Below are positions 1 to 9,955 of a DNA stretch of 64,000 bases, piece after piece. Location: assembly GCA_026129485.1 (NCBI GenBank), contig JAHCHY010000005.1, forward strand, positions 1 to 64,000, in the 5' to 3' direction. Position numbers and translations under genes: made by a program. The stretch comes from Cyclobacteriaceae bacterium. GTDB taxonomy: Bacteria > Bacteroidota > Bacteroidia > Cytophagales > Cyclobacteriaceae. The notes under the pieces are model-generated. The model searched no databases. It was given only the letters and a program-made list of their open reading frames with translations, and had not been told where the DNA came from. How positions within the stretch are numbered: position 1 is the stretch's first letter; each line of letters opens with the position of its first letter.

Positions 1-2781
1 CTTGATAGCCGCGACTTTGAATTGATAGAAATGATTGACGCCATGAGCCAGGATACCGTGCTCAGGCATTTCTCAAAGAAGACCATGAAGCCCGATGAGT
101 TTTTCAGCAAGGTTTTCAAAAAAGATAAAGGCGATGAGCTGCTACAGGAGCAGATTGAAGCCTTTATGGAAAAGCGCAGGGCTGCCGTGCTTGAGAAAAT
201 CAAAGGCAAACAGCTGTTTGAGATGGGGAATGATGGCGAACCTACCTGGAGAAAGATTGAAGTTTTGGAAAACCGCGCTAACATACAATTTCACTTCAAG
301 CGCAGCCCCGACAGCACGGTGTATTACCCTACTATTACCTACCAGGGTAAGAAGGTTGAAATCCCTAACCCGGGTGCATACCTGGTATGTAAACAACCCG
401 CATGGCTGGTTGTAAACGGGAAGCTGTATGGCTTTGATAAGCATGTTGATGGCCGGAAGCTGCAACCTTTCCTCGCCAAGAAAAATGTAGAGATTCCGAA
501 AAAACTGGAAGAGACCTATTACAACCGGTTTATCGGGCCGCTTATAGCGGCATTCGATGATATTGAAGCTCACGGTTTTGATATTAATAAAAATGAATAC
601 GACCCGCATCCGTTGCTGAGCATTTCAGAGCTACCACCGGCCAATGTTAAAAATGTGCCTTCGCTTTTTGGCAGTGCCGATGCACCCGATGGCCCGGGCG
701 ATGATGAGGCCGGCAAGATTGTATTCGACTTATCGTTTAAGTATGGTAAGCACCGCTTTCGCGGAGATGCCTTTGTCCCGGTAAGTGTAACCGTAGAGAA
801 AAAAGGAAACGATTATGTCTTTCATCGCGTTAAGCGCGATCTGGATTCCGAAAAAAAATATGCTCAAACCCTTACCAAGCTGGGGCTACCCTTACGCGGG
901 TTTCGCACTGCGGTTGAAAAGGCACAGGCATTTTCGTGGCTGAACGAAAACCGGGTTAACCTGCTTAACCTGGGCTTTGAAGTAAGCCAGCCGGAGAATC
1001 GCGACAAAAAATATTTTGTAGGTAAAGCCGTAATTGAGCTGGAGGTAAAAGAGAATATCGACTGGTTTGATATTCATGCCAAAATACGTTTTGGTGAATA
1101 TGAGATTTCATTCAAGGAATTACGGAAGCTCATCATCAAAAAGAAAGTGGAGTTTAAGCTGCCTAATGGCGAGATTGCCATTATACCGGAAACCTGGCTT
1201 GTGAAGTACAGCGACTTGTTTGCGTTAAGTGAAACGCATGGCAACAACGAAAAGCCTGTATTAAAGAAACACCACATCAGCCTGTTAAAGGAGCTTGAAG
1301 AAAGTAACCTGGCCAGGGTGCACATGAGCGAGCGCTTACGTAACCTGCAATCATTCAGTGGTATTAAAGATTATGCCTTACCCGAAAAATTCCAGGGAAC
1401 CTTAAGACCTTACCAGAAAGCCGGCTACAACTGGTTACGCTTTCTGAACGAGTTTCACCTGGGGGGGTGCCTGGCGGATGATATGGGTTTGGGAAAGACT
1501 GTGCAAACTCTCGCGCTTCTGCAGGCAGAAAAAGAAAAAGGCGATGCGGGCACATCGTTACTGATCATGCCTACTTCGCTGGTATATAACTGGGAGGTGG
1601 AAGCCGCTAAATTTACCCCCGATCTGAAAATACTTACATACACCGGAACGCTGCGCAACAAAGACATAAGCCGGTTCAGCAGGTACGATGTAGTGCTTAC
1701 CAGCTATGGCATCACAAGACTGGATATTGATTTGCTTAAGCAATTCTATTTTAACTACATCATCCTGGATGAATCGCAGGTAATTAAGAATCCCACCTCG
1801 AACATTGCCAAAGCGGTAATGGAATTGAAGTCGCGCTATCGGCTTACACTTACCGGAACTCCGCTCGAAAACACAACACTCGACTTATGGTCGCAGATGA
1901 CATTTATCAATCCAGGGCTTTTGGGCGGGCAAACATTCTTTAAGAATGAATACCAACAACCTATTGAAAAGAAACGGGATGAGGCAAAAACGAAAAAGCT
2001 CAATTCAATTATTAAGCCGTTTATCCTGCGCAGGCTAAAGTCGCAGGTTGCAACCGATTTGCCTGAAAAAGTCGAGAATGTTTACTATACGGATATGACT
2101 GCCGAGCAGGAGGCGAAATATGAAGAGGTAAAATCATTCTACAGGCATAAGATCCTGGATCAGATTGACAAGGAAGGGATCAACAACACCCGCATGATGA
2201 TCCTGGAAGGATTAACCAAGTTGCGCCAGATATCCAATCACCCTAAAATGGTGGATGCGCGTTACGAAGGAGCATCCGGCAAGCTGGAAGATTTTTCGCA
2301 CATGCTTGACAATGCATTGCTGGAAGGCCATAAGGTTTTGGTATTTAGCCAGTTTGTTAAGCATCTGGAAATCGTGAAAACCCTGTTGAAGGAACGCAAG
2401 GTTCCGTTTGCTTACCTGGATGGATCAAGTACCGATCGCAAGGAGCAGGTGGATAAATTCAACAAAGACGCCAACCTTCGTGTGTTCCTGATTTCGATCA
2501 AGGCGGGTGGGCTTGGCTTGAACCTTACCGAAGCTGACTATGTGTTTATCCTGGATCCGTGGTGGAACCCGGCTGTGGAGGCACAGGCTATGGACAGGGC
2601 GCATCGTATCGGGCAGAAGAAAAAAGTATTCAGTTACAAGTTCATAACCCGCAATACTGTCGAAGAGAAAATTCTCACCTTACAAAAGCACAAGCTCAAA
2701 CTTTCCGAGAACCTGATTCAATCGGAAGAGAGCGTGATCAAATCGCTTTCGCGCGAAGATATTGAGATGCTTCTCAATTAA
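1..2781 (+). CDS. SNF2-family DNA helicase/translocase (5' end outside window)
   Basis: ATP-dependent Swi2/Snf2-type helicase. The frame is open to the first base of the window, so the true start lies upstream; a TTG at 22 is only an arbitrary entry point. Counting from 22, the C-terminal half holds the helicase core: motif I DDMGLGKT (Lys about 492), motif II DESQ (583-586, a DEAH-box variant), motif III region LTGTPLEN, and motif VI QAMDRAHRIGQ (855-865). About 450 residues before the core form an accessory region whose fold I do not recognise; I see no SWIM zinc-finger cysteines in the visible part. The family remodels protein-DNA complexes, but the substrate cannot be told from sequence. 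It ends at the base next to the stop codon of a convergent acyltransferase gene. Confidence 0.93.
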   Translation, partial: LDSRDFELIEMIDAMSQDTVLRHFSKKTMKPDEFFSKVFKKDKGDELLQEQIEAFMEKRRAAVLEKIKGKQLFEMGNDGEPTWRKIEVLENRANIQFHFKRSPDSTVYYPTITYQGKKVEIPNPGAYLVCKQPAWLVVNGKLYGFDKHVDGRKLQPFLAKKNVEIPKKLEETYYNRFIGPLIAAFDDIEAHGFDINKNEYDPHPLLSISELPPANVKNVPSLFGSADAPDGPGDDEAGKIVFDLSFKYGKHRFRGDAFVPVSVTVEKKGNDYVFHRVKRDLDSEKKYAQTLTKLGLPLRGFRTAVEKAQAFSWLNENRVNLLNLGFEVSQPENRDKKYFVGKAVIELEVKENIDWFDIHAKIRFGEYEISFKELRKLIIKKKVEFKLPNGEIAIIPETWLVKYSDLFALSETHGNNEKPVLKKHHISLLKELEESNLARVHMSERLRNLQSFSGIKDYALPEKFQGTLRPYQKAGYNWLRFLNEFHLGGCLADDMGLGKTVQTLALLQAEKEKGDAGTSLLIMPTSLVYNWEVEAAKFTPDLKILTYTGTLRNKDISRFSRYDVVLTSYGITRLDIDLLKQFYFNYIILDESQVIKNPTSNIAKAVMELKSRYRLTLTGTPLENTTLDLWSQMTFINPGLLGGQTFFKNEYQQPIEKKRDEAKTKKLNSIIKPFILRRLKSQVATDLPEKVENVYYTDMTAEQEAKYEEVKSFYRHKILDQIDKEGINNTRMMILEGLTKLRQISNHPKMVDARYEGASGKLEDFSHMLDNALLEGHKVLVFSQFVKHLEIVKTLLKERKVPFAYLDGSSTDRKEQVDKFNKDANLRVFLISIKAGGLGLNLTEADYVFILDPWWNPAVEAQAMDRAHRIGQKKKVFSYKFITRNTVEEKILTLQKHKLKLSENLIQSEESVIKSLSREDIEMLLN

Positions 2782-3621
2782 TTATTTGCGGTCTTTCCAC
2801 CGGTTGTGAGACCACAACCACCCGGCAGGGTTCTCCTGTATAATTTTTTCGGTAGCTTTTGCATAAATATCCACCATCTGGTAAGCGTCCCTTTCATAAG
2901 GAGGATTATCTATCATGAAGTATTCGGCCTCATAGAAGCCTCGTTTCTTTTTGCGGATAGCCATGTATAAGATCGGATACTGGAGCCGTACGGCAAGCTG
3001 GCCGATGGCCTGGTAGAATGCCGTTTGCTGATGAAGAAAAGTAGTCCAGTATCTTTTGTCGCGCCCCTTACCGGGAAACTGATCCGCTACAAGGGCAATG
3101 CCGCGGGTTATACCTTTACGTGCTATGGATTCTCGTGCGACATGGTGTTGCTTAATCGGGTATGCACCAAACCGGGTACGGCCCGCAAGTGAGAAATCGT
3201 TAAAGAGCTTACTGCTTTGTTCCTGGTAAACAAAATCAAGAACAGGATAGTAGAACGAACCAGCCGCCAATAGCCATTCCCAGTTAAACTGGTGCGAAGC
3301 CAGCACGATTACAGGCTGATCTTGATCCATTAGCGTTTTCACCAACTCCGGGTTTGAAAACCTTACCCGTCTTTGTAAATCTTCTTTGGAAATGGTGAGG
3401 AGCTTGAGTGTTTCTACTGCATAATCACACAAATTCCGGTAGAACTGTTTTTCAATGGATCTTAGCTCTTTGCCAGTCTTTTCGGGGAATGAGTTTCCCA
3501 GGTTTTTCCGCACCAGCTTCAGACGATAGCGTACCAGGTAGTAGCTTACTAAAAAAAGAAAATCGGAAAACAGGTAGAGTACAGGGAGCGGTGTTCTGGA
3601 AAGCAGCTTGAGAAAAAACAT
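2782..3621 (-). CDS. Lysophospholipid acyltransferase family protein (LpxL/HtrB-like)
   Basis: Inner-membrane acyltransferase of the LpxL/HtrB superfamily, which transfers acyl chains to lipid A precursors; some Bacteroidota members act on other lipids. At 279 residues it is near the usual 290-310. A hydrophobic N-terminal segment (about 12-32) would anchor it. The catalytic HX4E motif is present as HQFNWE (His110, Glu115), and the conserved C-terminal patch PAGWLWSHNRWK is intact. The start is the ATG 45 bp from the divergent SDR gene. The stop abuts the stop of the convergent helicase gene with no spacer, leaving no room for a terminator. Acyl specificity is not visible. Confidence 0.88.
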   Translation of the reverse strand: MFFLKLLSRTPLPVLYLFSDFLFLVSYYLVRYRLKLVRKNLGNSFPEKTGKELRSIEKQFYRNLCDYAVETLKLLTISKEDLQRRVRFSNPELVKTLMDQDQPVIVLASHQFNWEWLLAAGSFYYPVLDFVYQEQSSKLFNDFSLAGRTRFGAYPIKQHHVARESIARKGITRGIALVADQFPGKGRDKRYWTTFLHQQTAFYQAIGQLAVRLQYPILYMAIRKKKRGFYEAEYFMIDNPPYERDAYQMVDIYAKATEKIIQENPAGWLWSHNRWKDRK

Positions 3622-3648
3622 GGTGTCAAAAATAGAACATTGTTTTAT

Positions 3649-3656
3649 TACTTTTG
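3649..3656 (+). promoter_or_regulatory. Putative -7 element of a Bacteroidota promoter
   Basis: TACTTTTG matches the TAnnTTTG consensus and lies 10 nt before the SDR start in the 45-bp divergent spacer. No TTTG -33 element stands at the expected 19-21 nt upstream, so this is weak support. Confidence 0.35.
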
Positions 3657-3666
3657 CTGACAGCGT

Positions 3667-4473
3667 ATGAAGAACAAGGTGGTGATAATTACCGGGGGTT
3701 CGTCCGGTATTGGTTTAGCATTAGCTGAGCGTTTTGGAAAAGCAGGCTCAAAAATTCTGATAACCGGCCGAAATGCAATTGAACTGGATAAGGCTGTTCT
3801 TAAATTAAGAGAACAAGGAATCACGATTTCCGGCTTTCAGGCTGATGTAAGCAAAGAAGAAGACAACAAGGCAATGGCCGAAGAAGCCATCCGGCAATAT
3901 GGTGCCATTGATATTTTAGTAAACAACGCGGGTATCAGCATGCGTGCGTTTTTTTCAGAAGTCGACCTGGAGGTAGTGAAGAAAGTGATGGATATTAATT
4001 TCTATGGTGTGCTTTATGCTACACGGTATTGCCTTCCGGAGATTACCAAAAACAGGGGATCGGTAGTGGGTATTTCGTCTATTGCCGGGTATAGGGGGTT
4101 GCCGGGGCGAACAGGCTATTCGGCATCCAAGTTTGCATTAAACGGATTCCTGGAAGTATTGCGAACGGAGTTATTAAAAACCGGGGTGCACGTGCTTACC
4201 GCATGCCCGGGATTTACGACATCTAATATTCGCATGCGTGCCTTAACAAAAGATGGAAGCGCACAGGGGGAATCGCCTCGTGCAGAAGAGAAGATGATGA
4301 CTGCCGAAGAATGTGCCGATTATATTTACAATGCCGTTGTAAAGCGTAAACGTGCTTTAGTTCTTACCACACAAGGTAAGCTGGCCGTATGGCTAAACAA
4401 ATGGTGGCCATCACTTGCCGATAAAATGGTTTATAATACGATGGCGAAGGAGATCAACGCCCCTATCCGGTAG
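3667..4473 (+). CDS. Short-chain dehydrogenase/reductase (SDR family)
   Basis: NAD(P)-dependent oxidoreductase of the classical SDR type, 268 residues. Visible motifs are the cofactor loop TGGSSGIG (9-16), the NNAG motif near residue 88, and the catalytic pair Tyr151/Lys155 in YSASK preceded by SSIAG. The Arg in the TGRNA stretch after beta-strand 2 hints at NADP preference. The C-terminal tail ends in a Trp-rich hydrophobic stretch (VWLNKWWPSLADKMVY), often seen in SDRs that sit on membranes or act on lipids. It faces the acyltransferase gene divergently and may share a lipid role, but that is inference. The substrate is unknown. Confidence 0.9.
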   Translation: MKNKVVIITGGSSGIGLALAERFGKAGSKILITGRNAIELDKAVLKLREQGITISGFQADVSKEEDNKAMAEEAIRQYGAIDILVNNAGISMRAFFSEVDLEVVKKVMDINFYGVLYATRYCLPEITKNRGSVVGISSIAGYRGLPGRTGYSASKFALNGFLEVLRTELLKTGVHVLTACPGFTTSNIRMRALTKDGSAQGESPRAEEKMMTAEECADYIYNAVVKRKRALVLTTQGKLAVWLNKWWPSLADKMVYNTMAKEINAPIR

Positions 4474-4474
4474 C

Positions 4475-6382
4475 TCAAGTCTTATTTACAAAAACAACCT
4501 TTGTGTTATCCGCTTTATTGATGTTCTTATAAAACTCTGCAAACTCATTGTATGATTCGGCCGGGAATTCGCCCTTGTTCATTCTTAGCTTGCGGATGTA
4601 AATAATCTTCCCCTGTTCGAGCTTATAGGAAGACTCGTACTCACCAAAACGCGATCTGATCCTGACGGGGTCTGGTACAAATTCAGGGTATATTGCCTCC
4701 GGAACAGCGTATTCAATTGTATCCAGGTCAATATAGGGCAACCGAAGTACAATATTGGTATTTCGTTTTTCAGTCTTCTCGGGGATATACGTACTCCGGT
4801 TCATCAAATTAGGTGTAAGAAAAATCCGTTTGCCATTTACAGTTGCCAACCGGCTTAAAATCAGCTCAGCCTCTACTTCGGCAGAGGGGATGATCGCTTT
4901 GTTGTTTTTAATAGTGAACTTACCCACATCAAAGCTTGGGATTTGCGTGGTTTTCTGAATCCACTTTTTGTGTTCTTCGGCCGGTTTGCTTACAATAAAG
5001 TTCAGATTATCATTTTCATATTGTAAGCCGCTATAAATAGTTTTTACAGTTGCTTTTGCATTTCCACTTATGTCTAATGTAACATGGGCTGTTCTAACCT
5101 GTGTGTTTACCTCAGCCGGGTAGGATGGAGTTTTTACCATTACCCCCCCGGTTTCCGTTACCATCATGGCGTAACGATCGCCCGTAAACCTGCCTGTCCA
5201 GCCGAAAGGGTTGGTTTGGCTTGTGCATTCCAGCCAAGTGGTATCCTGCTTGCTCGGTACAGCTACAACTACATGGTTAGCCTGGTCGCTTGGAAAATCG
5301 GGATCAACGGCAGATTCATTTGCTCCTGCCTGAATGGTGGTATAGTAGCCGGTTATACCCGCTTCACGCAAGAGCGCTACCATGTAGTTGGATAGCGCTT
5401 TACAATCACCATACCCGGTTGCATCAACCGTTGATGCTTCAAAAGGCTGGAGCCCTCCTATGCCTAACTGAATGCTTACATAGCGGGTTTTATTCTGAAG
5501 AAATTCGTACAGCAGCCTGGCCTTTTCTTCGTCTGATTTTGCATTTTTTACTAACTCCTGAACTTTTTGTTTCGTGCTTTCGGGCAACACATCCCGGCCT
5601 TTATTCAGGCTGGCTTGCCATAAGCCGTAATCTTTCCAGGTATCCATTCTGCCAGGGTAACCGCCAAACTCAAACTCAACCGGTGAAACCCGAATGTTCG
5701 CCACCGTGCTTTCAAAATTAGTAGTATGACGTTCAAATTTCTGTGGAATGATATTTTTAAACTGCCAGCTCATTTGCTCACGTCCGTCCTTGGTTTTGTC
5801 AAACACAGGCTCCTGAACATGAAAGAGCTTGTAGCGGGGCTTGAGATTGGCCGGATAAATAACGGAATAGGAAGATTCCATGAGGGAAATTTCATCATCA
5901 CGATAAACAAAAAAGTCCGGGGCGGAATACAAAAATTTGTTTTGAACTTCATATTCAAATTCGATGGTATACGGATAAACAGCCTGCCTCAGGTCTGCTG
6001 ATTTAGACCGGTTATCGCTTAGTAAAGAATATCCGTCAAACTCACTTTCGTCTTTGATATCGCTGCTTTTCATTTTTTTAATTTCTCTTCCCCAGGCATC
6101 GTAAACTGTTGCGCGAAACAATTTGATGCTGCGCAGCTTGTCATACCCCACGCCAATAAATGCATAATTTTTTGCACGGGCGTTCAGGATCGTGATTACC
6201 TCGCGCCTGTAATAGGAAGAACTGCTTTTCGATTGTATATCCAACCGGACTTCTTTAGACCGGATTACAGCATACATACCCTTTTTCATCTCATCAGCAA
6301 TTTCTGATACAGGGTATTTTATATCTGCACCAGGAAGGTTTATGGAATAGAATAATAAAAGACTAAGGCCGACCTGTTTCAT
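4475..6382 (-). CDS. DUF3857 and transglutaminase-like domain protein
   Basis: Exported protein of 635 residues with a short hydrophobic N-terminus, a DUF3857 beta-sandwich domain in the first half and a transglutaminase-like fold near the middle. The catalytic Cys is present (GYGDCK, Cys327) and so is the His (NHVVV, His370). The third position is Glu385 (WLECTSQ) where a classical transglutaminase has Asp. The C-terminal third is another beta-rich region. The family is common in Bacteroidota, and its substrate is not known. Its ATG shares one base with the stop codon of the upstream DUF3857 gene (TAATG), so the two are likely translated together. Confidence 0.85.
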   Translation of the reverse strand: MKQVGLSLLLFYSINLPGADIKYPVSEIADEMKKGMYAVIRSKEVRLDIQSKSSSSYYRREVITILNARAKNYAFIGVGYDKLRSIKLFRATVYDAWGREIKKMKSSDIKDESEFDGYSLLSDNRSKSADLRQAVYPYTIEFEYEVQNKFLYSAPDFFVYRDDEISLMESSYSVIYPANLKPRYKLFHVQEPVFDKTKDGREQMSWQFKNIIPQKFERHTTNFESTVANIRVSPVEFEFGGYPGRMDTWKDYGLWQASLNKGRDVLPESTKQKVQELVKNAKSDEEKARLLYEFLQNKTRYVSIQLGIGGLQPFEASTVDATGYGDCKALSNYMVALLREAGITGYYTTIQAGANESAVDPDFPSDQANHVVVAVPSKQDTTWLECTSQTNPFGWTGRFTGDRYAMMVTETGGVMVKTPSYPAEVNTQVRTAHVTLDISGNAKATVKTIYSGLQYENDNLNFIVSKPAEEHKKWIQKTTQIPSFDVGKFTIKNNKAIIPSAEVEAELILSRLATVNGKRIFLTPNLMNRSTYIPEKTEKRNTNIVLRLPYIDLDTIEYAVPEAIYPEFVPDPVRIRSRFGEYESSYKLEQGKIIYIRKLRMNKGEFPAESYNEFAEFYKNINKADNTKVVFVNKT

Positions 6383-8397
6383 TATTTTCTTTTTAAAACA
6401 ACCTGTTCACTTTCTTTCGCTACAACCTGGTTATAGAATTCTCTTAAGTTTACATATTCATCCTGGCTAAAGATGCTTTTGTTGATTTGCAGGTTACTGA
6501 TCACATTGAGCTTTTCCCCTATCATAGACACACTGTACGTATACTTTCCTGTATTTTCGGGCAGGGATATAACTTTGGGTTTAGGTAATTCATCTACCTG
6601 AAATCCTTCCGGTAAAGTTATTCTGCTTATGTATACCCGGTCAAACGCGCTGCTATAATCTACAGGATATTGCCGGTTTTCAAGTTTAAAGGGATTCTCC
6701 TCTATCCGATCGAATAAAATAGGATTGATATAAATAATATCACCGGCAACAGTAGCGGCTTCTGAGATGGTTATGTCGTAAGTTTCTTTTACGGGTAAGT
6801 GAATTTCTTTAGTGTTGCTTATTTCTTTTGACGATACTTCCCAGGGCCGCGTCCCGATAAAATCTTTTACATATTCATCTTCTGATTTAGAAAAATATTT
6901 TTTTCTGCTCCTAAGCCCATCAAAGCCGGAGCGTTCTACTACCAGCTTGCCATTTAGTATACCATCGTGCAAAAGAGAAAAATCGGAATTGCTAACACTG
7001 CGTGATTTTACACTTGCCTGAAGGGAAACCCAGCTATGACCTTTACCGGAAATCACCAGCCCGCTTCCATTAAGACAGCGTTCGGGCAAGGCCCCGGCAG
7101 GCAATAACTTTTCGGTAGCATCTAATAGAACAGGCTTATTATCTATCATTGCCATGCATACCACGTAATTAAACTGGGAAGAAACCGGAATTTGCTCCCG
7201 GACAAATCCATGATCTCGCGTGCTTATTAATACGGGATTAGCCGTAAGCCCGGCTTTATTCAGCATGGAAGCAAGCAATAAATTGATTTCGGCTGAGTTA
7301 CCCTTCTTTTCTTCTAAAACTTTGCGAAGAGGTTTAGTAGTAAACCTGCGGCTGTACCCATCCCATGTAATGTTTTGCTTTACATAGTTTGAAAGAGCGA
7401 CCAATTTTTTTTCCGGCTCTGTAACCCCTGCTGTTATTTCGTCAACAGTTTTGTTCAGGAATCCGTTACCCGTTACTTCGCCACCAAAATCCGAGCTTTC
7501 CCAATATTGCTTATTAATATCGGCCCATGATCCCATATAGATTTTAGAAGCCTGGTTAGGGAATTTAGTGGATGCCAGCTCGAAGTTTATTTTTGAAATA
7601 TAATTTCTTTCAGTAGTTATAAATGGTTCCGCCTTAAAAGCCGGAACATCTTTAGCTACCCACCTGTATCGGTTTTCGGTGTAGTCAATCTTATCATTGC
7701 TAAAGGTTGTTTGTGTTACACGCCCTTCGCTTCTTTCTTTAGAAGTAATATTTATCACTCCTGCTGCTTGCGTATGTTCATTTATATCAAAAACAACATA
7801 CCCCTGGGAGTATTTGTCATAATGAAAATACTCCGGTATCCGCGCCCGGTACTCACTCCATCTTTTTGGAATGCTTCCCTGAAATTCCCAATCCTGAAAG
7901 TTGAAAACAAAATCTGAATTGATGCCGTAAGCGATTTCGATTACTGAACCTTCCTTAACATTCGGTAGCGTAATCTTGGTAAGATTTACATTGGCATCCA
8001 GCTTCTCCTTAAGAATACCCTCTCCTTTCATTTTTGTTTCAACGACTTTGCCGTTCTCAAGATTATAGGTAACAGCTTTAAGCCCGGTCAGCTTTTCGTC
8101 ATTGGATCCGCTATGATAGAGTGGTATGGTAAAGTTGGCATAGTCAAGCCCGTCTTTGGTCAAAATCTTAATTCTCAGGATACGTTCAAATTTTAAAGTG
8201 AACCCGTCACTTTGAGAATAAATCAATGAAGATTCTCCATAGTCGGCAAGTACAACAGCCGCTGCCGAAGAATCTTTGGTATAACTTGTCATTTTAAGAT
8301 CTTCCATGGGAATGTCCCCAAATTTTATGGGGGGCTTTTGCGCTTGCGCGGTTTGCCCAAAAAAGATCAGAAAAAGCAATAGGGAGCAAAATCTCAT
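6382..8397 (-). CDS. DUF3857 protein with degenerate transglutaminase domain
   Basis: Secreted protein of 671 residues: signal peptide (1-19, ending AQA), DUF3857 domain, then a transglutaminase-like fold. The catalytic centre is lost: the nucleophile position reads KGNSAEIN (Ser368 instead of Cys) and the His position reads FNYVV (Asn410). The Asp region LLDATEK is kept. This degenerate form is, as far as I know, common in Bacteroidota, so it is probably a binding or structural partner rather than an enzyme. It is first in a two-gene unit with the catalytically plausible paralogue just downstream and coupled by a one-base overlap. Confidence 0.85.
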   Translation of the reverse strand: MRFCSLLLFLIFFGQTAQAQKPPIKFGDIPMEDLKMTSYTKDSSAAAVVLADYGESSLIYSQSDGFTLKFERILRIKILTKDGLDYANFTIPLYHSGSNDEKLTGLKAVTYNLENGKVVETKMKGEGILKEKLDANVNLTKITLPNVKEGSVIEIAYGINSDFVFNFQDWEFQGSIPKRWSEYRARIPEYFHYDKYSQGYVVFDINEHTQAAGVINITSKERSEGRVTQTTFSNDKIDYTENRYRWVAKDVPAFKAEPFITTERNYISKINFELASTKFPNQASKIYMGSWADINKQYWESSDFGGEVTGNGFLNKTVDEITAGVTEPEKKLVALSNYVKQNITWDGYSRRFTTKPLRKVLEEKKGNSAEINLLLASMLNKAGLTANPVLISTRDHGFVREQIPVSSQFNYVVCMAMIDNKPVLLDATEKLLPAGALPERCLNGSGLVISGKGHSWVSLQASVKSRSVSNSDFSLLHDGILNGKLVVERSGFDGLRSRKKYFSKSEDEYVKDFIGTRPWEVSSKEISNTKEIHLPVKETYDITISEAATVAGDIIYINPILFDRIEENPFKLENRQYPVDYSSAFDRVYISRITLPEGFQVDELPKPKVISLPENTGKYTYSVSMIGEKLNVISNLQINKSIFSQDEYVNLREFYNQVVAKESEQVVLKRK

Positions 8398-8501
8398 GAT
8401 TACAATGGTTTAGGTTGTATTCAAGGTAGCAACAATTATTCTAACGTGAAAATGCACCCTGCATCTACTTTTAGTTAAAATTGCAGACCAATTTTTATTC
8501 A

Positions 8502-9884
8502 GTGGCTAAATCAAAAACTTTATTCTTTTGCCAGTCGTGTGGCTACGAATCCCCCAAGTGGATTGGCAAATGCCCGTCATGCGGATCGTGGAATAGTTTT
8601 GTGGAAGAAGTGGTAAGTAAAGAAGACTCTGATCGCAACGATTGGCGACAGGATTCTTCGCGCAAGAGCAACAAGCCCAAAACCTTAAACGAAATTGAAT
8701 CTTCAGGTGAGGTACGCATTGCTACGCCTGACCAGGAATTAAACCGCGTGCTGGGCGGTGGTATTGTGCCGGGATCTTTGATTTTAATTGGCGGAGAGCC
8801 CGGTATCGGCAAATCCACGCTCATGCTTCAGTTGGGGCTTGCTTTACAAAAGGCAAAAGTGCTTTATGTATCGGGTGAAGAAAGCGAGCAGCAAATAAAA
8901 ATGCGGGCCGAACGACTGGCTGCAAAGCCGAAAGGCAGCTTTGAAAACTTTTATATGCTTGCCGAAACCGCAACCAAAAGTATTTTTCAGGCCGTTGAAC
9001 AATTGGAGCCCGGCCTGCTCATTATCGATTCCATTCAAACATTACATTCACATTTATTGGATTCTGCTGCCGGGAGCATTGGCCAGGTTAGACAATGTGC
9101 GGGTGAATTAATGAAGTTCGCCAAAGAAACCAACACGCCCGTTTTCCTGGTAGGCCACATTACCAAAGACGGTATGCTGGCCGGGCCAAAGGTTTTGGAG
9201 CACATGGTAGATACCGTATTGCAATTTGAAGGGGATCGCCATTTGGCTTATCGCATTTTGCGCACCACCAAAAACCGTTTTGGCTCTACATCAGAAATTG
9301 GCATTTATGAAATGTTAGGTAATGGGTTACGCGAGGTAAGCAATCCGTCTGAAATATTGATTTCACAAAAGGACGGGCAGGTTACAGGCGCTACCATTGG
9401 CGCCACTATTGAGGGTAATAGGCCCTTATTGATAGAAATACAATCTTTGGTAAGCCCGGCCTCTTACGGTACCCCGCAACGCACACCCAATGGCTTTGAT
9501 CATAAAAGATTAAATATGCTGCTGGCTGTTTTGGAAAAACGCTGTGGCTTTCGGGTAGGTACACAAGATGTTTTTGTAAACATGGCCGGAGGAATTTATG
9601 TAGAAGATCCTGCCATCGACCTGGCGCTTTGCGTATCGATCATTTCATCGATGGAAGAAATTTCAGTAAGCGATAAAATCTGTTTTGCGGCTGAAGTTGG
9701 TTTAGGCGGTGAGCTTCGTGCGGTTAACCGCATTGACCAACGCATTTCCGAAGCAGAGAAACTTGGTTTTGAAGAAATTTATATTTCAAAATACAGCAAG
9801 AAGTCGCTCGATCTCTCCAAAGCAAAAATCAAGGTAAAATCGTTTGGTAAGCTGAGGGAGGTGTTTGAAGATTTATTTGGTTGA
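8502..9884 (+). CDS. radA: DNA repair protein RadA
   Basis: RecA-like ATPase that helps process recombination intermediates. All hallmark parts are present: an N-terminal C4 zinc finger (Cys10, Cys13, Cys24, Cys27), Walker A GGEPGIGKST (Lys104), the RadA-specific KNRFGS motif, and the C-terminal Lon-protease-like domain. I place the start at GTG 8502 because the product then begins with the family's usual (M)AKSKT; a TTG at 8481 would add seven residues with no homology. The length of 460 is normal. It stands alone, divergent from the DUF3857 pair and convergent with the SusD gene across a strong palindromic terminator. Confidence 0.96.
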   Translation: MAKSKTLFFCQSCGYESPKWIGKCPSCGSWNSFVEEVVSKEDSDRNDWRQDSSRKSNKPKTLNEIESSGEVRIATPDQELNRVLGGGIVPGSLILIGGEPGIGKSTLMLQLGLALQKAKVLYVSGEESEQQIKMRAERLAAKPKGSFENFYMLAETATKSIFQAVEQLEPGLLIIDSIQTLHSHLLDSAAGSIGQVRQCAGELMKFAKETNTPVFLVGHITKDGMLAGPKVLEHMVDTVLQFEGDRHLAYRILRTTKNRFGSTSEIGIYEMLGNGLREVSNPSEILISQKDGQVTGATIGATIEGNRPLLIEIQSLVSPASYGTPQRTPNGFDHKRLNMLLAVLEKRCGFRVGTQDVFVNMAGGIYVEDPAIDLALCVSIISSMEEISVSDKICFAAEVGLGGELRAVNRIDQRISEAEKLGFEEIYISKYSKKSLDLSKAKIKVKSFGKLREVFEDLFG

Positions 9885-9900
9885 GCTCCTTTAAAGAAAA

Positions 9901-9924
9901 AGCCCTGACGGTACCGTCAGGGCT
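9901..9924. terminator. Bidirectional intrinsic terminator between radA and susD-like gene
   Basis: A perfect 24-bp palindrome (AGCCCTGACGGT and its complement) is flanked by A-rich sequence on the left and TTT on the right. It lies 17 bp after radA and 32 bp after the stop of the convergent SusD gene, as expected for a terminator used from both sides. Confidence 0.85.
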
Positions 9925-9955
9925 TTGAAGCCAACTAAGTGTTTAATGCTGAATT

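Noticed and set aside
22-30. TTG at 22 as the true helicase start
   Set aside because: The frame is open to base 1 and codons before it (L-D-S-R-D-F-E) continue smoothly, so the start is outside the window.
9901-9924. CRISPR-like or repeat role for the 24-bp palindrome
   Set aside because: It occurs once between convergent genes and fits an intrinsic terminator.
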